A DNA stretch of 64,000 nucleotides from Chionoecetes opilio. Lineage: Eukaryota; Arthropoda; Malacostraca; Decapoda; Majidae. The number at the start of each line of letters is the position of its first letter. Positions within the stretch are counted from its first letter, which is position 1. Below, one piece after another: positions 47,738 through 58,306 of this stretch. Made by a program: the position numbers and the translations under genes. Location of the stretch: NCBI GenBank assembly GCA_016584305.1, contig JACEEZ010001226.1, forward strand, positions 643,461-707,460, given 5' to 3'. The notes under the pieces are model-generated. The model was not told where the DNA came from and did not search any database. It was given only the letters and a program-made list of their open reading frames with translations.

Positions 47738-48710
47738 CCGTCAATAACACTATAGTCGCCACTGCACTTTTGTCGCCAGGCGCTAAGTATTACTAATTTT
47801 AGCATCACTATAGACTTGTATGCGCCACTGAAGACAGGTACTTACTATAAACTACTGTGCATGCCTCTTTAGTGGCACATACAATTATGTATCTGTAGCA
47901 GAGCTGGGCGGAGCGCAAACGAAAGCGCAAAAGCGCAATTTGCGCTCCATATAAAATATTTGCGCTTTGCGCAAAACGCCGAAAATTTGCGCTTTTGGAG
48001 TTTGCGCTCCCGATATTTTATAAGTCCGCAAATGCGCAAACTTAGCAGAAAAACTTTGCCGAGAAACTCAAATGACGTAAAATCAAAAAATTAAAAGATA
48101 CGTCAAATATAGCATTTATATTTAAGTTTACTTTTTATTTAAAAAACGCTGCAGAAAAGAGCATGGGCTCAGACGTCATGGGGCCGAAGCGATCGAGTCT
48201 GACGGCCAAGAACTTCGAGAAGCTGGTGTTCCTCAAGGGAACATGAACCTCCTCAAGGGTCGGTGGGAGCTGGAGGACAGTGACGAGGAGGACTAATATT
48301 AGTATTGTGTATTTTCATTTTTCAACTATTTTGTGTTGTTTTGACAGTATTATCTTATTTTTTTATATAAACTTGTGTTCAATAAATGCTTCAAATACTG
48401 CAAACATTCAATCTTTTAATCATTTATACACTATATATTAATTTAACATAAAAATTTTCAGTTTGCAGACTAAAAAATGAGGTTTGCGCTTTAACTTTTA
48501 TGTTTGCGCTTTAAATGTTTTTTTTTTGCGCTACAAATTTGCGCTTTTGCGCTTGCGCTCCGCCTTTTTTCGAGAATTTTGCGCTTTGCGCTTTGCGGAC
48601 TAAGGAAAAAAAATTGCGCGCCCAGCTCTGATCTGTAGTGATGATAAAATTCGTAATATATGGCGCCTGACGACATATATGTGCAGTGGCGACTATAGTG
48701 TTATTGGCGG
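47738..48710. mobile_element. TA-flanked TIR element (CCGTCAATAACAC), hosting a hAT insertion
   Basis: CCGTCAATAACACTATAGTC at the left against the complement of CCGCCAATAACACTATAGTC at the right, with TA outside. It is a diverged relative of the CCGTAGATAA family with the same 'gtcgccaggcgc' subterminal text. Only about 233 bases are its own; the rest is the inserted hAT. Confidence 0.75.
47899..48630 (+). mobile_element. hAT deletion derivative with perfect 8-bp TSD
   Basis: Exact ATCTGTAG lies at 47891-47898 and 48631-48638. The ends are CAGAGCTGGGCG and the complement of CAGAGCTGGGCGCGC. Dense 'gcgcaaa' subterminal motifs occupy both ends. The centre keeps the end of a hAT transposase: LTAKNFEKLVFLKG followed, one base out of frame, by NLLKG and an acidic SDEED end near 48290. 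An AATAAA lies at about 48380. It is non-autonomous. Confidence 0.85.
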
Positions 48711-49787
48711 TAGGGTGTAGGGATACGTGAACAGGTTTATGAAACTGTCGCCAATAGGAATTCTCGCAGAAACACCAACTGAGACCTGTCGCCGACGTGG
48801 TACACTCGCCGACGCGGAAATTTTTGGTAACAGTTCCACTTGGAATAAATGAAAATGAAGAATACAGTGTATTTCATTGTTGGATACCACCATACCACCT
48901 GGTATGTAATCTCTGAATGCAGAAATACTGTTAAAAGCTTATTAAATGTATATATTGTGTACTATAATATCATGCAAGATCAAGAACTGGAACTGTCGAC
49001 GAAAATAGGCAGATGAAATGAAATGAAAATATGACAGTGCTAATATGATTTGACTAATGCTTCATGTTCGCTTATAATGTCAGATTACTGTGATAAATAA
49101 TGCTGTTATGTATATGCAGGTTGTTTTCTCCTCTAACTCAGAGTTATGTACACATTTATATAGCTAACCTGCCACTTATAGAGATAATCTGAAGGCATAT
49201 TTTTACAGCAACAGGACATTCTGAAACAGAAGAACTCCCCATTGTTTATAGTTTTGTTTTGTCAAACATTATTATTTTCAACTTAACTAATTCAATTTAC
49301 CTAAACTAAATCAATTGCTAAGATAACCTAGCTTTTCTAACTAGTGAAATCTGGATTGTTTAATAGCTGTCTATTAAATTATCAATCTTATTATCACATA
49401 TCATTGCTGCCACATGTGGCCACATGTGGCAACAATGTGCCACATGATCCTCACAAAAATGTGAGGTATTTCAGCTCCAGATGTGTAATATGCATATTAC
49501 ACATCTGGAGCTGAAATACCTCCTCCGCCACCCTCGTCCGGGCCCTATATATGCATCCTAACTAGTAAAAATATAACCAATAAAATTCCATTCTTACCTA
49601 ATAACCTAACCTACCCTAACTGGTGGGTGAAGAAGGGGTATTTAAGATTAAGGGGTATACAGTATTTCTGTATAATAAAAAGGTATAAATAATTGAAATC
49701 ACAGCAAATGAAATGGTAAATATGCATTTTCAATCAATACTCCCTATTGACCAATACTCTTCTGAAATAACTGGCGAAACATCTTAA
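48711..49787. other. No gene recognised; contains a perfect palindrome
   Basis: AT-rich. Apart from the 60-base palindrome (49463-49522) and short 'ccacatgtgg' repeats (49410-49445), no exon or element end was recognised. Confidence 0.4.
49463..49522. repeat. Perfect 60-bp palindrome, no spacer
   Basis: The arm GAGGTATTTCAGCTCCAGAT continues 10 bases to the centre ATATGCATAT. The second 30 bases are the exact reverse complement. Such a sequence can extrude as a cruciform. Confidence 0.95.
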
Positions 49788-51061
49788 AGTAATCGTCCAG
49801 ACCATTTCATCATTCCTGATTTAATGCAATCAAATCATAGCCATTAACGAGTATATCAACAACACGTCGTCACTTTTTGTATCCAGTCAGCCGTTTTTAA
49901 ATAATCCGCAATCAAAATCTGCAAATTCCCCGAGTTTTCAAAACGCTCTCAAGGTTTGCAGACGCTCAGGCTCAGGCTCGGTGACGTACCATCAGGGAGG
50001 CTCATCTTCCCGCGCTGATCAGAGAGGCACGTAAACACAGAGATAAATATAGTACTTGAAGATATTTGGGTGTTTCTGATAGATTTTTTTTGCTATATGC
50101 CACATGCATGCATCCTTTATGGGTGCAGCAAGACAGCTGTGCCTTTCGAGAAAAGTTTGCACACGGAAAGGAGTGACGTGTGTAGGGTGATATACGCCTA
50201 TAGTGTGTTGGGGCGAGCAGTTGTGTTGAGAAACGGCGCCCCCCCGTAAGACTGACTCAGTCCAACACTAAACCAGACCAGGTGGCCCTGTTAGACAGGG
50301 ACGCCAGGACTGGCAGCAGCGGTGGACCACCACGACTGTGAGGCTTTGCCTCTTAACAAGACCAAGTAAACAGTTGTGGAGTGGGCGTGCCCTGTGGTGA
50401 GAGACCCTGTGTTGGTGTGGCTGTCACACTTTCTGCCTTCCCGCCCGCTATATTTTCCAACTCTATGCTGTAGTTAATGCTAGTATGTGGTTTCCGAGTA
50501 ATGACGTTTGACTGTAGCTCCAAAACTAACCATAGGATTTTTCTCGAAAGTACCTTCATTGTGATTCCCACACACACATGGTTAATCTTATTTACCAATC
50601 CATGTTTTGAGAAGTGCCAGGTCCTCCTGCTGAACCTCAGGCTCTGCTAACACCTGTTCATCCACCTCGTTACTCGGGCTCAAACATAGGATTCCATGAC
50701 AATCTGAGGTTCGTTTTCCTCATAGTATACGCGACCAGCGTCATTTCTTTCGGTGTCAGATTGAGCATCGTTCTCTAGATGTCACAGCGACAGATTCACT
50801 GTCTGACACCGAAGTACAATCGCTCATCATAACATTTGCCGACAGGTGTCAGACAGAGTGTCTGTGGGCGTCCCTGTTCTGATGTCATCAATAACAATCG
50901 TAGCCCTGTTGGAGGGAAGATTTTTTTTTTCGCGCGCTTTTTACAAAAGTCGTGTTTTTACGGAAATAAGGCCTAGAAATCAATTATTTTTGGTGGATTA
51001 GGTGTTTTGAATGTACATTCAACATAATTCGGCAAAAAAAATTTGGGTCTGGACGATTACT
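49788..51061. mobile_element. TTAA-flanked TIR element (AGTAATCGTCC family), copy 2
   Basis: Same ends as 38811 (AGTAATCGTCCAGACC and complement), with TTAA at 49784-49787 and 51062-51065. It is inverted relative to copy 1 and shorter. Shared parts include 'ggtgtcagacagtgaatctg' text and the module 'gggaatcacaatgaaggtac' (minus strand near 50570). Confidence 0.75.
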
Positions 51062-51289
51062 TTAAGAACAAGCTAGGGCTCCACGCTAAGCTGACCCAAA
51101 TGTTGGCTCTACGTATTATACTTACTGTCCTTAACACATCTGTTAATATTTTAATGAGTGCTGATCCTTACTTTGCCTACATGGCTGATATCAAATTTCA
51201 GGTTCCTGAGAAAAACTAAGCCCAGCGAGATGCGCAATGAACGACGAGTTTGAGAAAGTAGTGCGAATCTAAGTAGTAGGTATAACCTA

Positions 51290-51425
51290 GGGGTTGGTCG
51301 AGGGGGGACGGAGCCCCCCCCCCGTTAGGTTAGGGTAGGTTAGGCTAGGCTAGGTTAGGGCAGGTTAGGTTAGTGCACAGCACGAGGGGCTCGAAGAGGG
51401 GTGCTAGGTTAGGTCTGTAGAGTTT
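51290..51425. repeat. Interstitial TTAGG-type repeats
   Basis: Degenerate GGTTAGGTTAGG runs (51320-51370 and 51395-51415), including ttaggttagggtaggttagg. TTAGG is the ancestral arthropod telomere repeat. Shorter runs occur near 23698-23712 and 24460-24500. Confidence 0.6.
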
Positions 51426-51454
51426 GTCATCTTTAGAATAAAGGCTCAAACTCC

Positions 51455-51876
51455 TATCTTCTTCTTATAGCCAACAAGCTTGGGGACATGGTGGGAACCG
51501 GGGTTTTTGGGTGGGGGAGCACACACATAAGGGAAATATGGCCCCCCACAAAAAAAATCCTTAAACTAGGGAAATTTCCCTAGTTCATGGACTTTATCGG
51601 GGAAATATTTCCCTTATATGTGTGCTCCCCCACAAAAGGAGCACACTCAGAAGGGAAATATGGCTCCCACAAAAAATCCCTAAACTAGGGAAATTTCCCT
51701 AGTACATAGACTTAATCGGGGAAATATTTCCCCGATAAAGTTCATGAACTAGGGAAATATCCTAGTTTATGGATTTTTTTGTGGGGGGCCATATTTCCCT
51801 TATGTGTGTGCTCCCCTACCCAAAAAACCCGGTTTCCCACCATGTCCCCAAGCTTGTTGGCTATAAGAAGAGATAG
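51455..51876. mobile_element. Large inverted repeat / foldback, about 420 bp
   Basis: Outer arms share 'cttcttatagccaacaagct' and 'tggggacatggtggga' with their complements at 51840-51870. Inside, shorter palindromes (ccctagttt/aaactaggg; ggggaaatatttcccc) recur four times, so the whole can fold in several ways. It is non-coding. Confidence 0.75.
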
Positions 51877-51904
51877 AGGGTGGAGCCTTTGTTCTTAAGA
51901 TTTA

Positions 51905-52395
51905 CCTAACTAGCGGGGTACACCATCCAGGCCTAAACTAACCTAGCCAACCTGGCATTGATTACATAACCTTAGCTCACTGAGGCAGGGGGTTTCGCTC
52001 ACCCCAGACCTTTCTTGTTATTTTTTATTTTTTTATCCTGCCGGCGGTAATGTGCAGTTTCAACCAATACTCTCCTGGCATAACTGGGGGAGGAGCTGTT
52101 CTCCCCAGAACCCCCCACTAGTTACAAAACCTAGCCTGGGCATTGATTACGCAACCTTACCTCACTCCCCCAGACCACCTTGTGTTATTTTTTGTATGGG
52201 TCATAAATACTCCTTAGCGATGAGAACGAAACGGCAGGATACTTAACCAGCGATCGTGTATTGGTTTAAACTGCACATATACCCTGCCGCTATTGTAGGG
52301 TTAGAAATACTCCTTATGATGAGAATGAAACGTTCAGGATATCTAAAACCACCGATCTTGTATTGGTTTAAACTGCACATATATTAAAAAAATAC
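51905..52395. repeat. Interspersed repeat family, two tandem relatives
   Basis: Two related segments (51905-52030 and 52050-52200) carry 'cattgattacataacctta'/'cattgattacgcaacctta' and C-runs. Then 'actccttagcgatgagaac' and 'gatcgtgtattggtttaaac' (52200-52275) recur at 52310-52380. It is the same family as 21.1 and 24.4 kb. Confidence 0.6.
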
Positions 52396-52669
52396 TAGGA
52401 AATACCTAATGCTTATATAAGGGGATGTAATGTGAACTTGAATAAATGTATCTCCCTCCACTGTTCATTGGACCACTATAATATCGTAAATTATCACTCC
52501 AATTTACTGTATTTTCATTATTAATTATAAGTAGGCTCCAGTACAGTACTTAGCAGTGCATGGCAATGCATGCTGCGGGATAACATTGTAGTCTTTCGAC
52601 TATAATTGGCAGGAATAGCATAAATTTGTCTCAAATTCGTCTCTGTTTGGGCGGCCATTGTTGTTGTCA

Positions 52670-52677
52670 TGACGTCA
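52670..52677. promoter_or_regulatory. CRE-type palindrome upstream of THAP exon
   Basis: Perfect TGACGTCA, the CREB/ATF site, 305 bases before the THAP start codon in a GC-rich, repeat-poor stretch. Function is inferred from the motif only. Confidence 0.4.
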
Positions 52678-52817
52678 CACCTCGCAGAGCGCCCAAGGTT
52701 TTGGCTTGGGCGCTCGGTGGCAACTCGAACGGCCCGAGTCGCGCACAGGCGTTTGAGAGAGAGTTTGAGCGAGACCACCGAGAGACAAGGCCTGTTACAT
52801 CGCCTGGTGTAAGGCTG

Positions 52818-52825
52818 TGACGTCA
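52818..52825. promoter_or_regulatory. Second CRE-type palindrome upstream of THAP exon
   Basis: Perfect TGACGTCA, 149 bases before the start codon. With the site at 52670 it forms a pair spaced 148 bases apart. Confidence 0.4.
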
Positions 52826-52974
52826 CAGCATGAGGATCCCGCGCGCTCCACCGGTGGCCACGGCTCAGTCTATTGTGTCTACATACGAAGGCGGTCAGGG
52901 CGTGTGTATGTGGTGTACTTGTATCATTTTTGCTTTTGTTACGGCAGGAGCTATTTTTCCAAGTTACCAGCAAG

Positions 52975-53127
52975 ATGGCGTCCTTGTGCTGTGTGCCCAA
53001 TTGCAATGGGAACTACAGAAAAGGCCCCAGAGTGAGTATATTCTCTTTCCCAAGAGACAAGGTGCTTGCCAGCCAGTGGCTCAGATCAATCAAACGGGAC
53101 AATTTTTCACCGACGGCCAGTAGCAGG
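52975..53127 (+). CDS. THAP-domain protein, first coding exon (partial)
   Basis: From ATG to donor GTGAGT there are 51 codons in phase 0. Met is followed by C-C-V-P-N-C (the first Cys pair of the C2CH THAP zinc finger), then YRKGPRVSIFSFPRD (the conserved F-P-x-D/K region) and QWLRSIKRDNF (the conserved Trp and following helix). It ends at ...SSR, just where THAP proteins usually continue with the C-x-x-H-F half. The exon junction therefore splits the finger. THAP domains bind DNA; members include transcription factors and P-element-derived transposases, which this exon alone cannot separate. In-frame sequence upstream lacks a better start. The next exon was not found before 53.9 kb. Confidence 0.75.
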
Positions 53128-53929
53128 GTGAGTCTATGATCTTTGTAGTATTTGTAGTAGCTTTATTAGCTAATAATGAAAGAAGTGAGACGGTAAGTCT
53201 AGCACATCTAGCATACTTATAAGGCATACAAAACGAAATGTTTGTAGCATTAAAAATGAAGGATGCTATGTCACAAAAAATATTACTAATATTTTGAGAA
53301 TTATCATTTGTGTTGTGTTACGTTCATAATTCACCTCCGTTACAGCTAGTGGGATCATGCTGTTTTGGCTGCCTATGTTTTTGAACTAATGAAGGATTAG
53401 CAGCTGGCACTCGTGGAGAATGTGGTTCACGAATGTAGGTGTTTCGCGAAATATTGTCAGCGCGAAATCCTGTAGACCCCTCCATTCATCTCTCTTATTT
53501 CACTGGTTTTACGACTTAACTGCTGCCCTGATACATATTACAAGCCACATAGAGGCCCTAGCTTTCCATGAGAACACTTACAAGTAATAATAGTTACTCA
53601 TAAGATTAAAATATTCCCGTCAAAAGTAAAGCCTTTTCAGGTGTAGGTTTCAGGTTCAAATATCTTTTGTCTGAATACCAGTGCATCTAACTACTCTCAT
53701 AAAATAATATGTATCTCAGAGTACTCTGTAACATGCTTTAGGGCAGCAGTTATGCTGTAAAACCAGTGAAATATGGAGGGGTCTACAGGATTTCGCGCAT
53801 TGACAACATTCCGCACAAAATCAGGACCCACATTCTCCACGAGTGCCCAGCAGCCTCTGAAAGAATGGTGATATAAAAGTAATTACACTTTTACATAATT
53901 AATAACATTGGTATCCATACTAGAGATGT
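53128..53929. other. Probable THAP intron; imperfect inverted repeat
   Basis: Segments 'actcgtggagaatgtgg' (53410), 'gcgcgaaatcctgtagaccc' (53460) and 'tttcactggttttac' (53498) have complements at 53750-53850. They form an inverted pair about 300 bases apart, probably a short non-autonomous element. Confidence 0.5.
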
Positions 53930-55005
53930 CGATGAAGTGTGGGGGGTAACACCTTAGTATCGGTGATTTTTTTCTGATTCTTGAAGTGTTGTGGTGTTTG
54001 TTGCTTGATCACCCCGTTTTGTGCTTATACTTGTGAATGCTCTTGTGAAATGTCTTGGCTTTCTTGCTGCTAATCAATGTTCTTGCTGTTTCCTTTTATT
54101 TCCACATCAGTAACAAAGTGTGTTTCTTCACATCTGCATCCTGTTCATCTGCTAGGAGTAAAAATGTTGCAAGTTTTTAAGCATTTGTCAGTGTGTTGTC
54201 TTGTAGAAAGTTTAAGTGTTTCCTTGTCTTTATATTCCTCGCACTGTAATAGGAAGTGTTCTAAAGTTTCCTGCAGTCCAGTGTTACATGTCGTGCATGC
54301 TGTGTTCCCGAGGGTGTGTCTGTTCCTGTAGTTTAGTTTAGTTTCAGTGTATTGCTTCTGCATCTTATCAAAGTTTGTAGTGGATTCATCATTTATCATA
54401 AAGTCTATTTCTTTTATGTGTGTTTTGTATGTTCTGTAAAGTCTAAGTGTCTCTTTTTCAAGTAGTTCTGCTTTCCATTTCTTGGTATCATGCTCTTTTA
54501 ATTTGTCAGTTATTTCGTGTTGTGTTTACTAACCAAGTTGGTATATGTTGGTATTATGCTCTTTTAAATAACTGTTGACTGTTTCACTTGCTCTTGCTGC
54601 TAAGATGAGTGTCAATGTCATGTTTAGGCACCTGATTCACTTTGTGCTAAAATAAGGCCATCATCTGCATAAAACAAGGCAGGGATAAAGCATATCTCAT
54701 CTTTATATCCAATATTTGTTTGGTTCAGGTGTAGGATGATAATATATGTTATCATTAAGAACAGTGATGTTGAACCATTGCAGCCTTGCCTTATTCCGCT
54801 GGTGACATCCATGTTTGTTATGATCTCATTGTTTAGATACAGGATGGTCTTGTCTTTTAGGTATATGTCACTTATGACGTCAATTATGTGTGGATGTATC
54901 CTGAACTTTTTTAGGCGTTCAATTAGGGGCTTTCTTTTCACACTGTCAAAGGCTTTCTTGAAATCTATAGCGATGGTTATTAATGGTCTCTTCATCTTGA
55001 AAGAC
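53930..55005 (-). pseudogene. Non-LTR retrotransposon ORF2 fragments, minus strand
   Basis: Reading leftward from 55005: IAIDFKKAFDSVKR (palm A), GIRQGC, and FYADDGLILAQSE (catalytic YADD, near 54660). After a frame break comes a C-x2-C...H-x4-C knuckle (CTTCNTGLQETLEHFLLQC, near 54280) and the 3' tail to about 53930. Breaks near 54620 and 54540 disable it. The 5' part is lost at the junction with the CAC tract. A 3' fragment of the same family is in neugrin intron 3. Confidence 0.8.
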
Positions 55006-55416
55006 CACCACCACCACCCACCAACCTCTACCACAACCACCACCACCACACCAAACCCCCCCCCCACCACCACCACCACAACAACAACAACACCACCACC
55101 ACCACTACCACCACCACCACCACACCACCACCACCACCACCTCTACCACAACCACCACCACCACAACACCACCACCTCTACCACCACCACCTCTACCACA
55201 ACACCACCCCACAACACCACTACCAAACCCCACCACCACCACCACCTCTACCACAACAACCACCACCACAACAACACCACCACCACACACACCACCCACA
55301 CCACCACTCTACCACCACCTCTACCACCCACCTCACCACAACCACACACCACCACCACAATACCACCACCACCACCACACCACCACCACCACCACCAAAA
55401 CACCACCACCACCACC
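55005..55416. repeat. CAC/CCA trinucleotide-rich tract, 410 bp
   Basis: Almost entirely CAC, ACA and CCT triplets, giving Thr/Pro/His-rich plus-strand and Val/Gly-rich minus-strand frames. It begins exactly where the reverse transcriptase frame ends, so those long frames are chimeric artefacts. Confidence 0.9.
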
Positions 55417-56780
55417 TTGAAATTTCCTTGAAAGTGGAAACACTGGGTGTACCTAGAGTACCTCTATAATATCAAGAGACCCTAGGTGTACCTAGGGTCT
55501 CTGTACCTAGGGGCAGATCTAGGTCTAAGTTCACTGCTACTCTGTGGGCAGTCATCTCCGAGGGCTGTCCAATGGATCGGCGGGTGACGCTCCAGGGGGA
55601 TGAAACTCCCTCCCCTTTGACCAAAGAGCCCATAATTATGGGGAGATTGAGGATGACCATGCTATAATCAGTAGCCTATAATTTTTATGTACTCTCAGTC
55701 ATCACAGACAGGTAGGTTTGCTTACACCTTTGCCTCTCTCCCCATTTTGATGAAGTGCAGTATAATTATACATAGCGACAGGTACTGTACTAGCACGTGT
55801 ATAGGTCTCGCGGCCTCTTGTAGCTTATCTAATTTCTTATGTTCTTATATTCAAACAGCCTCGTGAGGACCAGCAGATCTGTTGCTGTTTCAAACTTCCT
55901 TTGTATTACTTTGTAACCACCAGCAACAAGCCCCAGAAGAAGCGGTGGAGCATCACCGCTACTTCAGTACCAAGACGGGCGGGCGGGGCGCGTCGCATTA
56001 ATATCAGTGGCGTCAGGGCAGGGGCCGTACCTGCCGCCCCCAATACGCCCCCGCATGGGGGCCCCAAGTTACGTTCGCGTGTTTTTTTGTTTTTTGTACA
56101 GTTTGATAATTATCCTACGTATAGTACTACGCGCATTTCCCCCCGAACACCGCATGCTACTTTGCCGTAAAACATCAGTGGCGGACTGACCTACCCGAAA
56201 ATCGGGAAATTTCTCGGCGGGGACGGGGGACTGGGGGATCCCCCCGGCAGGCGCCGCGCGGCACGCTCATAATAAAGGCAATTTAGGAATGAGGGCCCCA
56301 GGGTGTGGGGCCTGATGGACTAGAAACGGCTCCGCAACAGGGGAAGGCTCAGTCCCCCCAAAGTGAGTTTTCAGCTCCCCTAAAAATCATGGTGAAGCGT
56401 GTTTTAAGGATCTGGCGATTAAGTAAGAAACACTTGTGTACTATATACTTATAAGTAATAGTAGCTAATATGACTCCTATCGATCCGTTGGGGGCTCCAG
56501 CACCCCTAAAACTTAATCTCTGGTGACGGCACTGGTCACCTACAGCCTTGCAGGCTTTCAATAACGGGGGAGGGTCGGGGTTATACGGCTTCACAATCAA
56601 CTCAGCTTCACATCTGCCTGCCTCTTTCCAGCCACTGGTGTCCACGCATCCTCTCCTGTCCGAACTACCTCGTCCGACAATTTTGCCAGTGGCAATGTCT
56701 TATAAGATTTTGGCAATGCGGCAAGTCACTTGCACCATGAAGATAGGCTGTGAGATTGGGGGCGGAGTTTAGGCCCGCGT
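55417..56780. other. No gene recognised
   Basis: Contains a 'ggtgtacctaga/ccctaggtgta' repeat (55448-55505) and G/C runs near 56180-56260. No supported exon. The right part grades into the CpG-rich start of the small gene at 56883. Confidence 0.35.
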
Positions 56781-56882
56781 TCCGAGTGACGCCACATAAG
56801 ATGTGACCAGTGTGCGAGTGTTGTGAGCTGAGCAGCAGGAATCCTGTGTTCCCGTCGCTCTGTTGCCGTGAAGGTTTGCACA

Positions 56883-57675
56883 ATGTCGTCGCCCACGACC
56901 CTCCACATCACACCTCACTTCCAGGTAATCATTCTATGCCCTTTTAGCCAGTGGCGTAGCTATGGATATCAATCAATTGAGGGGCACAGCTGCGTGTATG
57001 GGGGGAAATATGGTCAGCGGAGATCGGGGGCATTCTGATGCCACATAAAAGAATATTAGGGCATATCGCCAGTCACAGGTTCAAGCAGATTACGGCAGCC
57101 ATGGCCAGTGGGGTGGGCACCTGGGGTGCTCCGGATTCTCATAGGGTGGCACGTGTCTCTCATAGCTACGCCACTGGCTATAGCTGATCTGGCGTTGTAT
57201 AAAGTAGAAGATAACGAGGCAACAGCCATTACTTTGCAAGAAGGATTAAACAATCTCAAATCACGCGTAAGCTCTCCCTCCCTCCCTCTCCCACTCGCAG
57301 TAGCGCCGCCAGGACATGGTAACTGGGGTGGCCAAGGTTGGATCTAGTGTGGGGTGGCCATGGCATAGCCATGAAAAATAAATGGTTGAATTTTCATTAA
57401 ACCTCTGACTCTGATCTGGGGTGGCTAATGAGATTTCAGGGGTGGCATTGGCCACCCCTTAGATCCGTCACTGCCCACTCATTCCTTTCACTCTCTCCCA
57501 CAGTCCCACTCTCACCCTTTCTCTCTCTACTTAACTTACGTTGCAGAAATATGAAGAAAAGCAACAAAATACAGTGTTGCTTGGCCAAAAACCATCCTCT
57601 TCCTCCTCCCAGCTGCCTGCACACGTGTCCTGTATATTTGCCGGCTCGCTCTCGCCTGTCGCTTGTACCGGATGA
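56883..57675 (+). CDS. Small three-exon gene, hypothetical
   Basis: Proposed exons: 56883-56924 (MSSPTTLHITPHFQ, donor GTAATC), 57184-57266 (ends ...LNNLKSR, donor GTAAGC) and 57547-57675 (begins KYEEKQQNTVLLG, stop TGA). Exons 2 and 3 join in phase 0 and look coding: charged and helical (YKVEDNEATAITLQEGL). Exon 1 ends in phase 0 but exon 2 needs phase 1 at the acceptor tatag. So either a short exon is missed, exon 1 is wrong, or another acceptor (such as gcag at 57097-57098) is used and part of the MITE is translated. Both introns contain hAT-type MITEs. The family is unknown. Confidence 0.4.
56949..57176. mobile_element. hAT-type MITE at a splice acceptor
   Basis: CAGTGGCGTAGCTATGG at the left with the complement of CAGTGGCGTAGCTATGAG at the right. 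The flanks CTTTTAGC and GCTATAGC agree at 5 of 8 positions, including TAGC. CAGTGGCG is a widespread hAT TIR start. It makes up most of the proposed first intron. Confidence 0.7.
57298..57473. mobile_element. hAT-type MITE in second intron
   Basis: Starts CAGTAGCGCC and ends complementary to CAGTGACGGATC, flanked by CCCACTCG and CCCACTCA (7 of 8 bases match). 'ggggtggcca' repeats lie inside. There is no coding. Confidence 0.65.
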
Positions 57676-57986
57676 CTCAAGGAACTCAACACTACTTCGA
57701 AACACTAAACCTTTCCTTTATTTCCTTCCCACGCCCTTACCTGTTGACCTTTGACCAACAATTCTTGACCTGTAACGGTATCTAAGTCTTAAATGTCAGT
57801 AAATGTTAGTTAGTTAGTAATATTATTGGTATAGTTTTGTAGTATTTTTTTTAAAGCTTATATAAAGCTTATATAAAGATAGGGTTCGTAGTACTTCGAA
57901 CTCGTTAACACCGTCGTAGAGATATATTATCATTTTTTTTTCTCTCGTAGTTTGAGGGTTGTTAAAGGACTGGATTGGTTTGTTAG

Positions 57987-58306
57987 CAATGGCGTAGCTA
58001 GATGTCTATCAAAAGGGGGCCACTAGGCAAGCGGAGATCAGAGGCCACTCTGATGCCACATAGAAAGGCCTGATGAAGGCATAGAAAAGGCATAGATGCC
58101 ACATTTTTTTTACATCACAATATATGAATATGTGGCCACATATACATATATTGTATATTCTAAGATCAGATCAGATCAGTGGTGAATCTTAGAGCATTAT
58201 ACAGAATACGGCAGTCATGGCCAGTGGGGGGGGTCACAAGATTCTCACTCCAAGATTCTCAAGATTTACCCCCCTATGCCCCCCCCCCTCCGTAGCTACG
58301 CCAATG
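57987..58306. mobile_element. hAT-type MITE, relative of 56949
   Basis: CAATGGCGTAGCTAGATG at the left and the complement of CATTGGCGTAGCTACGG at the right, with internal 'ggcagtcatggccagtgggg' as in the 56949 element. No matching TSD. The right end abuts the large palindrome. Confidence 0.6.

Noticed and set aside
54736..55431. 231-codon plus-strand frame
   Set aside because: Antisense of reverse transcriptase followed by a CAC repeat; not a gene.
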